From: Alphaproteobacteria bacterium
GTDB taxonomy: Bacteria > Pseudomonadota > Alphaproteobacteria > Puniceispirillales > Puniceispirillaceae
Direction: 5' to 3'
NCBI GenBank assembly: GCA_030835985.1
Contig: JAURQT010000023.1
Span: forward strand, 1 to 34,435
DNA: 34,435 bases
Under the pieces are notes generated by a model. That model was not told where the DNA came from. It made no database searches and saw nothing but the letters and a program-made list of their open reading frames with translations. This document shows, one piece after another, positions 19,214 to 26,801 of the stretch (its first letter is position 1; each line of letters starts with the position of its first letter). The position numbers and the translations under genes were made by a program.

Positions 19214-19923
19214 GGTGTGCGCTTCTGCCCATTCAAATTGACCGATTATGGCTGAAGGCGCGCCACAAACCCCTGTTACGCGATATTTCTGTCACGATAA
19301 AAGGGGATGGAATCACCGTTATTATGGGGCCAAATGGCGCAGGTAAAAGCCTTTTCATTCGCTGTCTGCATGGATTAAGCCAGCCCGATAGCGGCGCGAT
19401 TAATTTTGCTGGCACGCCTCTTAATAGCGATATTCGCCAGCGGCAGGCTCTGATGTTTCAAAAGCCGATTTTGCTTAAACGCACGGTTCAGCAAAATCTG
19501 GCATTTGTGCAAAGCCTCCGTGCTGATATTCTGATGGCGGATATTGAAAGGGTGCTGGAACAGGTTGGCCTGCGCCATCTTGCCAAACAGCCCGTCAAAC
19601 AGCTTTCCGGCGGAGAACAGCAACGGCTGGCACTGGCACGTGCGCTGCTTCTCCGGCCAGAGATGTTATTTCTGGATGAGGCTTGTGCAAATCTTGACCC
19701 TGCGTCGGTGGGACAGATTGAAAGCGTCCTTTTGGAGGCCAGCAATAGGGGGCAAAAAATTATTCTGATTACCCATGATATTGCACAAGCCAAACGTCTG
19801 GCAGATGATATTGTGTTTTTGCATCATGGCCAGCTATGGGAACATAGCCCGGCAGATAGATTTTTCACCCGGCCAGCATCTGAACAGGCACAGGCATATT
19901 TGGACGGGCAAATCCTGATTTAG
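19210..19923 (+). CDS. tupC: Tungstate-type ABC transporter ATP-binding protein
   Basis: Walker A GPNGAGKS, LSGGEQQRLALARALLLRPEMLFLDEACANLDP. ATGA overlap with the upstream permease. Confidence 0.88.
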   Translation: MRCALLPIQIDRLWLKARHKPLLRDISVTIKGDGITVIMGPNGAGKSLFIRCLHGLSQPDSGAINFAGTPLNSDIRQRQALMFQKPILLKRTVQQNLAFVQSLRADILMADIERVLEQVGLRHLAKQPVKQLSGGEQQRLALARALLLRPEMLFLDEACANLDPASVGQIESVLLEASNRGQKIILITHDIAQAKRLADDIVFLHHGQLWEHSPADRFFTRPASEQAQAYLDGQILI

Positions 19924-19946
19924 TGCCGGGCTGATTTAGTGCCGGG
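19915..19946. repeat. 16-bp tandem duplication (CTGATTTAGTGCCGGG x2) spanning the tupC stop codon
   Basis: Copies at 19915-19930 and 19931-19946, followed by a degenerate partial copy (CTGACTTAGT). Confidence 0.9.
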
Positions 19947-19983
19947 CTGACTTAGTCCCTTTTAGAGCAGAAAGTATGACCGA

Positions 19984-20805
19984 ATGAAAAAATACCTGTA
20001 TGCTGCCATGCTTGGCCTTGCTTTTAGCGCGATAGGGGTAGAGGCATTTGCCGGTTCTGCTACCTCGATTGTGGTGCAATCCACCACCTCAACCAAAAAT
20101 TCGGGCTTTTATGATCACCTATTGCCCATTTTCACCAAAGAGACAGGCATCCAGGTACATGTAGTTGCGGTTGGCACAGGGGCAGCCGTGCGCAATGCAA
20201 TGAATTGTGATGGCGATGTGCTGCTGGTTCATAGCCGTGCACGCGAAGAGGCCTTTATCCGTGAGGGCTATGCCCCGCGCCGCTATGATCTGATGTATAA
20301 TGATTTTGTGCTGATAGGCCCCGGCTCAGACCCGGCTGGCATTGGCGGGCAAAAAGATATCGCTCTCGCATTGAGACAGATTGCCCGCACCAGCGCAACT
20401 TTTGTCTCGCGGGGGGATGATTCAGGCACACATATAAAGGAGCTGGAATTATGGCGTAGCGCGCAAACTGACCCAAGCCAGCATTCCGGCGACTGGTATC
20501 GCGAGGCAGGAACAGGCATGGGCGCAACCATTAATATCGCGGTTGGCCTGGGCGGCTATACGCTGACAGACAGGGCAACCTGGATTAATTTTGCCAATAA
20601 AAGCGATTTCACCATATTATCTGAAGGCGATGAGGCGCTGTTTAACCCCTACGGGATTATGCGGGTCAGCGCCCAAAAATGTCCGTCTGCCAAAATAGAG
20701 GAAGCGCAGATATTTATCGACTGGCTGATATCGGATAAAGGCCAGAAATTGATCGCCAGCTATAAAACAGATGGAAAATCGCTGTTTTTTACCTATCCGA
20801 AGTAA
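19984..20805 (+). CDS. tupA: Tungstate-binding periplasmic protein
   Basis: Signal peptide, then VVQSTTSTKNSGFYDHLLPIFTKETGIQVHVVAVGTGAAVRNAMNCDGDVLLVHSRAREEAFIREGY...MYNDFVLIGPGSDPA, characteristic of TupA. Confidence 0.92.
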   Translation: MKKYLYAAMLGLAFSAIGVEAFAGSATSIVVQSTTSTKNSGFYDHLLPIFTKETGIQVHVVAVGTGAAVRNAMNCDGDVLLVHSRAREEAFIREGYAPRRYDLMYNDFVLIGPGSDPAGIGGQKDIALALRQIARTSATFVSRGDDSGTHIKELELWRSAQTDPSQHSGDWYREAGTGMGATINIAVGLGGYTLTDRATWINFANKSDFTILSEGDEALFNPYGIMRVSAQKCPSAKIEEAQIFIDWLISDKGQKLIASYKTDGKSLFFTYPK

Positions 20806-20900
20806 GCACCCGATAATGGATGGTGCTGGCCTTTGGTCATAGAACGCGATAGCATGACCCCTGACATCAGGGCTGTCTATAAAGGGGAATTGGGAACAAT

Positions 20901-22685
20901 ATGATGGATGATGATTTTCTGATTGCCGATATTCTGGCAAACACCCGGACTATTGCCATGGTCGGGGCAAGTGCCAATTGGAAACGCCCTTCCTTTTTTG
21001 TCATGAAATATATGCAAAAACAGGGCTTTCGGGTCATCCCTGTCAATCCGGGTCTGGCCGGACAATCCTTAAATGGCGAGAAGGTGTATGCCAGCCTGAG
21101 CGACATCCCTGATAAAATAGATATGGTCGATATTTTTCGCCGTTCAGAAGAATGTCCCGAACTGGCCAGCCAGGCAGCCGAAATAGGCACAAAAACCCTG
21201 TGGTTGCAAATAGGCGTGATGAGCGATATCGCCGAAGAAATCGCCGCGGCCAGCCAGATGCAATTTATCCAAAACAGATGCCCGAAAATTGAACATTCCA
21301 GATTATCCGGCCTGCTGGGGTTGGGCGGTTTTTATTCCGGGCTGTTATCTGCCCGCCGCGCCCCAAACCGCCAGCCCCCTGCCCCGACACGCGATGGGGG
21401 GTTTGTAAAATCCCGGCATATCGAAACCTTGAGCATTCATGCAGGTAGCCGCCCCGATGCGGCGGCTGGCGCGCGTATCACCCCGATTTATCAAAGCACC
21501 GCCTTTACCTTTGATGATGGGGATCACGCTGCCAGCCTGTATAATTTGCAAGAGCCAGGCAATATTTATGGCCGGCTATCCAACCCGACAACCGCCGTAC
21601 TGGAACAAAGGCTGGCCGCACTGGATGATGCGGTAGGGGCCTGTTGTGTGGCGTCTGGCCATGCGGCCCAGCTGGTCGCCCTGTATCCGCTGATGGCACC
21701 TGGCAGGAAAATCATTGCCAGCAACAAGCTCTATGGCGGGTCTATTACCCAGTTCACTCGCAGCTTTAGCCAGTTTGGCTGGCAGGCTGAGCTGGTAAAT
21801 GTGCATGACCCAAAGGCGGTAGCAGAGGCGGTGGCAAAAGAAGAGGTAGCGGTTTTATTTGCCGAAAGCCTGGCCAATCCTGATGGCAATGTATCGGATA
21901 TCAAAATGCTGGCAGATATCGCCCATGAGGCCGGCATTCCTCTGGTCATTGATAATACAATGGCAACCCCTGTGATGTGCCAGCCCGGGCATTACGGGGC
22001 AGATATTATCGTTTATTCCACGACAAAATTCCTGTCCGGACATGGCAATGCGCTGGGTGGGGCGGTTGTGGATATGGGCAATTTTGACTGGTTTGCCGGC
22101 CGCAATTATCCGGCATTAAGCGCGCCTGATCCGGCCTATCACGGCATTACTTTTGCTGAGACCTTTGGCAAGCATGGCTTTATCACCTATTGCCATGCCA
22201 ATGTGTTACGCGACCTTGGCGCAACCCTCTCGCCGATGAATGCCTTTTTGACGTTGACCGGTCTTGAAACCCTGCCGCTACGGATGCGCCAGCATAATGA
22301 AAATGCTGGCAAGGTGGCAGCTTTTCTGGCACAGCATGATAAAATATCGGCTGTTTCCTGGGCAGGCTTGCCGACAAGCCCCTATCACCAACTGGCCAAA
22401 AAATATCTAAAAGGCGGGGCAGGTTCGGTCTTTACCGCTACCTTGAAAGGCGGCTATGAGGCAGGCAGTCGTCTGGTTGCCAGCTGTAATCTTATCTCGC
22501 ATCTGGCCAATATTGGCGATACACGCAGCCTGATTGTGCATCCTGCCTCTACCACCCATCGCCAGTTAACCAGCGAGCAACGCGAAGCCGCCGGTGTGGG
22601 CGATGGCGTTATTCGCCTGTCTATCGGCATTGAGCATAGCGAGGATATTATTGCCGATCTGGCCGCCGCACTGGATGAGGTTTAA
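20901..22685 (+). CDS. metY: Fusion protein: N-terminal CoA-binding (Rossmann) domain plus C-terminal O-acetylhomoserine sulfhydrylase
   Basis: N-terminal about 150 aa: TIAMVGASANWKRPSFFVMKYMQKQGFRVIPVNPG...TLWLQIGV. C-terminal: HAGSRPDAAAGARITPIYQSTAFTFDD...NPTTAVLEQRLAALD, PLP-Lys region YSTTKFLSGHG, LIVHPASTTHRQL. One uninterrupted 594-aa ORF. Confidence 0.9.
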   Translation: MMDDDFLIADILANTRTIAMVGASANWKRPSFFVMKYMQKQGFRVIPVNPGLAGQSLNGEKVYASLSDIPDKIDMVDIFRRSEECPELASQAAEIGTKTLWLQIGVMSDIAEEIAAASQMQFIQNRCPKIEHSRLSGLLGLGGFYSGLLSARRAPNRQPPAPTRDGGFVKSRHIETLSIHAGSRPDAAAGARITPIYQSTAFTFDDGDHAASLYNLQEPGNIYGRLSNPTTAVLEQRLAALDDAVGACCVASGHAAQLVALYPLMAPGRKIIASNKLYGGSITQFTRSFSQFGWQAELVNVHDPKAVAEAVAKEEVAVLFAESLANPDGNVSDIKMLADIAHEAGIPLVIDNTMATPVMCQPGHYGADIIVYSTTKFLSGHGNALGGAVVDMGNFDWFAGRNYPALSAPDPAYHGITFAETFGKHGFITYCHANVLRDLGATLSPMNAFLTLTGLETLPLRMRQHNENAGKVAAFLAQHDKISAVSWAGLPTSPYHQLAKKYLKGGAGSVFTATLKGGYEAGSRLVASCNLISHLANIGDTRSLIVHPASTTHRQLTSEQREAAGVGDGVIRLSIGIEHSEDIIADLAAALDEV

Positions 22686-22842
22686 AACGCGCTATCTTGC
22701 CTGGGCCAACCAGCCTGCCTGCATCTTCAACAGCCTCGCCGCGCTGAAAACCGGCCACAGCTGTCCTAAATAACTGATCGTACCTAAATTTTTGTAAATT
22801 TTACCCGTTTAGAATGGGTAGTGTTACTCAGATTGGTTATCC

Positions 22843-25800
22843 ATGCGCATCCTTTATTGGCTAAAAATTTATGTGCGAAGCATTCTTGCGGCTCTTGGCA
22901 TCTGCCTGTTGGCGGCTGGATCCGCCTATGGATTTGATATTGATATCGCAGATGCCACCACCCCGGATGAAAGCGCGGTCGATCAAACCATTGCGGTCTT
23001 TATTTCTTCCCCGCAAGCCAGTAATGTGGACGTTGATTATGCTGTTACAGATGGCACAGCAGTTGATGGCAGTGACTATACCGCTTCAAGCGGGACGATA
23101 ACCTTTAATGCCGGCGAGACAGTAAAACATATTCCTATTCCCATTTTGGCCGATACGCTGGATGAGGAAGATGAGAGCGTTATCATTACCCTGTCCAACC
23201 CGACCAGCGGAACCCTGGTGGATACAAGGGCCATTCTGACCATTACAGATGATGATAACCCGCCGCAACTGAGCATTGCTGATAATTCTACCTCTGAATC
23301 CTCTGGCAGTTTCTCGCTGGCAGCCACACTGGATGCCCCCTCATCAAAACAGATTACTGTTAGCTGGCAAGCTGTCGGCCTGACCGCAACAGATGGTGAG
23401 GATTTCACCGCCGCTTCCGGCACATTGACCTTTGCCCCCAATAGCGTTTCCGAGACTATCACCCTGAATATCGCCAGTGATAGTCTGGATGAAGAGGATG
23501 AGATCATCCGCATTTCCCTATCTAATCCGGTGAATGCCGGCATTGATAGTGGCAATGCCCTTTTAGCTATACTGGATGATGATCCCGAACCTTCTATCAG
23601 CATCGCTGACCTGACCACCACAGATGAAAATAGTGCAACCCTTACCCTCACCCTGTCTGCCCCATCGGCAAAAACCATTTCGGTTCAGGCGGCCACAAAT
23701 GCGCTAACCGCGACCGATGGGGATGATTTTACCGGCTTGTCGCAACCTGTCAGCTTTGCCGCTGGCACGACCCGGCAGACCCTGACGATCTCATTGGTGA
23801 ATGACAGTCTGGATGAGGTAAATGAAACCTTCGACGTGCAATTATCGAACGCGCTAAATGCCAGTATTTCAGATAATCTGGCCGTTGTGACCATCACCGA
23901 TGATGATAGCCCGCCCGCCCTGTCTATCAGCCCGGTCAGTATCCTGGAAGATAACACCAACCTGTCGGCAAATGTGGTTTTGAGCGCGCCTTCGTCCCTG
24001 TCGATTGAGGTTGATTATGCCACCACAGATGGCAGTGCCACAAACGGGTCAGACTATACCGCTGCCTCTGGCCGGTTAACCTTTGCCCCTGGCCAGACCA
24101 GCCAGCCTGTTCTGGTGGCCATCACCCGGGACAGCATTGATGAGATGGATGAGAGCTTTACCATCACGCTGAGCAATCCCGATAATGCCACCATCGCCGC
24201 CGCGCAGGCAGATATGACCATCACCGATAATGATGCCCCGCCCTCTATCTCTATTTCCGATAACAGTACCGCAGATGAAAGTGCATCAAATGCCAGCTTA
24301 ACGGTCAGTTTGAGCGCCGCCTCCGAGCGCGATATCAGCGTTTCCTATGCTAGTTCAGACGGCACGGCCAGCCAAAGCTCGGATTATAGCACTGTATCGG
24401 GGACGCTGACTTTTGCCAGCGGCATTACCGTTCAGACCATTCAAATTCCAATTCTGGCCGATAGCGAGGATGAGGCGAGTGAAACGGTCAATATTACCCT
24501 GTCCAATCCTGTAAATGCGAGCCTCAATGATAATATGGGCGTGCTAACCATCACCGATGATGACAGCCAGCCAGCCATCAGTATCGCAGATGTCACAACC
24601 GCAAATGAGGTTGCGGTGAGCCAGAACATCACCCTGAGCTTGAGTGCGGCTTCCGGCTTGCCGGTGAGTGTGGATTGGGCCACGCAGGATGGGACAGCTG
24701 TTGCAGGCGGTATGTATAATGATTACCGCGCCGATAGCGGGCAGGTTATCTTTGCGCCGGGCAGTACCAGCCAGACAATTGCTATACAGATTCTGGACGA
24801 TAATATTGCAGAAAGTAATGAGAGCTTTACCGTCAATCTGAGCAATGCCAGCAATGCGAGCATCAGTGATAACAGCTCTGTGGTCACTATCAGCGATGAT
24901 GACAGCCTGTCTATTTCAATCGATGATATCACAATTCCCGATGAAAGCGCAGTTATCCGCCAATTTACCGCTACCCTGTCCAACCCGTCTGCCAATGTAA
25001 TAACTGTGGATTATGCGACCCAGGATAACAGCAGCCAGGCAGGCAGCGATTATACAGCCGCCAGCGGCACGCTGACTTTTAATGCCGGGGTGACCAGCCA
25101 GACCATAGATATCCATATCCTGGATGATGCTGGTCAGGAAGCTGTAGAGGTGTTTGCTGTTAATCTGAGCAATGCTACCGGCGGGGCAATTATAGCCGAT
25201 AGTCAGGGACTGGCCACCCTTATCGATGATGATGGCAATGCAGATATTTCCATAGCCGATATCACGGCCAGCGAAACAGCCGGCACGGTCAGCGCAACCG
25301 TCAGCCTGTCTTATGCGATGCCTGTCGCGGTAAGTGTTGACTGGCAAACAGCAGATAACACCGCCCTTGCCGGGACAGATTATGTGCCGGATAATGGCAC
25401 GTTGAGCTTTAATGCAGGGGTGACCAGCCAGACCATTTCCATCACCTTGCTAAGTGATACAGAATATGAGGGGGATGAAAATTTCACCCTTACCCTGTCT
25501 AATGCGCTGAATGCCACCTTAAGTGATAGCCAGGCAGTGATTACCATCAGCGAAGATGACACCCCCCTATCGGCCAGTGAAACAGAAGAGCTGCGCCAGA
25601 ATCTGATATTTGGCAAAAACAGCATCGCCCGCGCAGAAACCCAGTTTATGAACCGGGTTCTTACCCGAAACCGCAATATGCTGTTTGCAGGGAACAGCCA
25701 GGATACACAGCCCAAATTAAGTTTCCAAAATCTGGCCGTTGACTGGAATGACTATAGCCAGGATTTGGATGCGATATTCTCGCTTGATGATCTCAGCAGC

Positions 25801-26580
25801 GATGGGGCGCGCAATCTGTCATGGGAAACCGCTATCTCGCATTCAAAAAATGCCTCCGGGGTTAAAAATACAGCGCTATCTACCGCCATCAATTTCAGCC
25901 ACCGTTTATCGGATCAGATGATGCTGGGCTATATTCTGGGATTTGGCTATTCCGATACCGCAATGAGCGGGTCGATGGTGGGCAGCAATAAAGGCACATC
26001 TGCCTCTATTGGTCTTTATAGCTCCTATAAAATTCAGGAAAGCCTTATTCTGGATTTAATGGCGGCACAAAGTTTCGAGCAAAATAGCCTGGACACCAAT
26101 ATGGGCGGCAAAATCATCACAGGGGAGTTTGACCGCACCAGCACTGTCTTTAGCACTTCTCTGCAAGGGGTATTTAAATTTGCGACCGCAGAATTGCGCC
26201 CGACCTTTACCTATTCGGCTGGCAAATCTGTTTTCTCGCATGCCTATTTTGATATTACTCAGGCAGGCCTGACCTCTACCCAGCAAATCGATTTTGGCAC
26301 AGATGAATATTATTCGCTTTCCTTTGAGCCGGAATTAAAATTGCTTATCGGCAATCCGGCCCGGCTTATCCGGCCATCCGGTTTCAATATGCTGAAATTA
26401 CGGCCAAAATATTTCTGCGAGAAATATAATAGTGAAAGCCGGGAGAGATGCGGCCGCGGCATGGGCATCAGTCTGGCAAACCACCACCCCACCTATTATT
26501 ATAATCAGGATTTAACCTTTGATTATGAAAAGATAGCCGATACCAAAACCTATTCCCTGCGCTATAAAAAGATTTACTAA
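22843..26580 (+). CDS. Secreted/outer-membrane Calx-beta repeat protein with C-terminal beta-barrel-like domain
   Basis: Signal peptide (ILAALGICLLAAGSAYG). Eight Calx-beta units, each with DG(T/S)A...SGTLTF.AG.T.Q...DDDxDExxExFxxxLSNPxNAxxxDxxxxxTITDDD. C-terminal about 330 aa has alternating hydrophobic strands and ends YSLRYKKIY, resembling an autotransporter barrel. Confidence 0.88.
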   Translation: MRILYWLKIYVRSILAALGICLLAAGSAYGFDIDIADATTPDESAVDQTIAVFISSPQASNVDVDYAVTDGTAVDGSDYTASSGTITFNAGETVKHIPIPILADTLDEEDESVIITLSNPTSGTLVDTRAILTITDDDNPPQLSIADNSTSESSGSFSLAATLDAPSSKQITVSWQAVGLTATDGEDFTAASGTLTFAPNSVSETITLNIASDSLDEEDEIIRISLSNPVNAGIDSGNALLAILDDDPEPSISIADLTTTDENSATLTLTLSAPSAKTISVQAATNALTATDGDDFTGLSQPVSFAAGTTRQTLTISLVNDSLDEVNETFDVQLSNALNASISDNLAVVTITDDDSPPALSISPVSILEDNTNLSANVVLSAPSSLSIEVDYATTDGSATNGSDYTAASGRLTFAPGQTSQPVLVAITRDSIDEMDESFTITLSNPDNATIAAAQADMTITDNDAPPSISISDNSTADESASNASLTVSLSAASERDISVSYASSDGTASQSSDYSTVSGTLTFASGITVQTIQIPILADSEDEASETVNITLSNPVNASLNDNMGVLTITDDDSQPAISIADVTTANEVAVSQNITLSLSAASGLPVSVDWATQDGTAVAGGMYNDYRADSGQVIFAPGSTSQTIAIQILDDNIAESNESFTVNLSNASNASISDNSSVVTISDDDSLSISIDDITIPDESAVIRQFTATLSNPSANVITVDYATQDNSSQAGSDYTAASGTLTFNAGVTSQTIDIHILDDAGQEAVEVFAVNLSNATGGAIIADSQGLATLIDDDGNADISIADITASETAGTVSATVSLSYAMPVAVSVDWQTADNTALAGTDYVPDNGTLSFNAGVTSQTISITLLSDTEYEGDENFTLTLSNALNATLSDSQAVITISEDDTPLSASETEELRQNLIFGKNSIARAETQFMNRVLTRNRNMLFAGNSQDTQPKLSFQNLAVDWNDYSQDLDAIFSLDDLSSDGARNLSWETAISHSKNASGVKNTALSTAINFSHRLSDQMMLGYILGFGYSDTAMSGSMVGSNKGTSASIGLYSSYKIQESLILDLMAAQSFEQNSLDTNMGGKIITGEFDRTSTVFSTSLQGVFKFATAELRPTFTYSAGKSVFSHAYFDITQAGLTSTQQIDFGTDEYYSLSFEPELKLLIGNPARLIRPSGFNMLKLRPKYFCEKYNSESRERCGRGMGISLANHHPTYYYNQDLTFDYEKIADTKTYSLRYKKIY
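22930..25560 (+). repeat. Eight consecutive Calx-beta protein repeats, about 330 bp each
   Basis: Eight terminal motifs (ITDDD, ILDDD, ITDDD, ITDND, ITDDD, ISDDD, LIDDD, ISEDD) at near-regular spacing. Confidence 0.85.
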
Positions 26581-26730
26581 AGGCAGGCCGGCGTATCGGT
26601 GACAGGAAAATTATGGTCTCCGCTCATCCCCCCCGGACGGCCATGTATGGGGTGAATACACAATTACTGTATTTTTCATAATCGTCCAGGCAGATATGCC
26701 AATTGCATCAAATGGCTCTGGCCAAACTAC

Positions 26731-26770
26731 CCGGCTTTCAAAATATAGACCCGGCTTTCAAAATATAGAG
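26731..26770. repeat. 20-bp tandem duplication (CCGGCTTTCAAAATATAGA[C/G]) in the convergent intergenic region
   Basis: Two adjacent copies at 26731-26750 and 26751-26770, identical except for the last base. Confidence 0.9.
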
Positions 26771-26801
26771 TTGCCTTGCAACCATTGAAGCCTGGCGTTT
26801 T

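Noticed and set aside
23076-23678. 200-aa minus-strand ORF inside the Calx-beta gene
   Set aside because: Repetitive S/V-rich shadow translation of the Calx-beta repeats; adjacent shadow ORFs recur with the same pattern.
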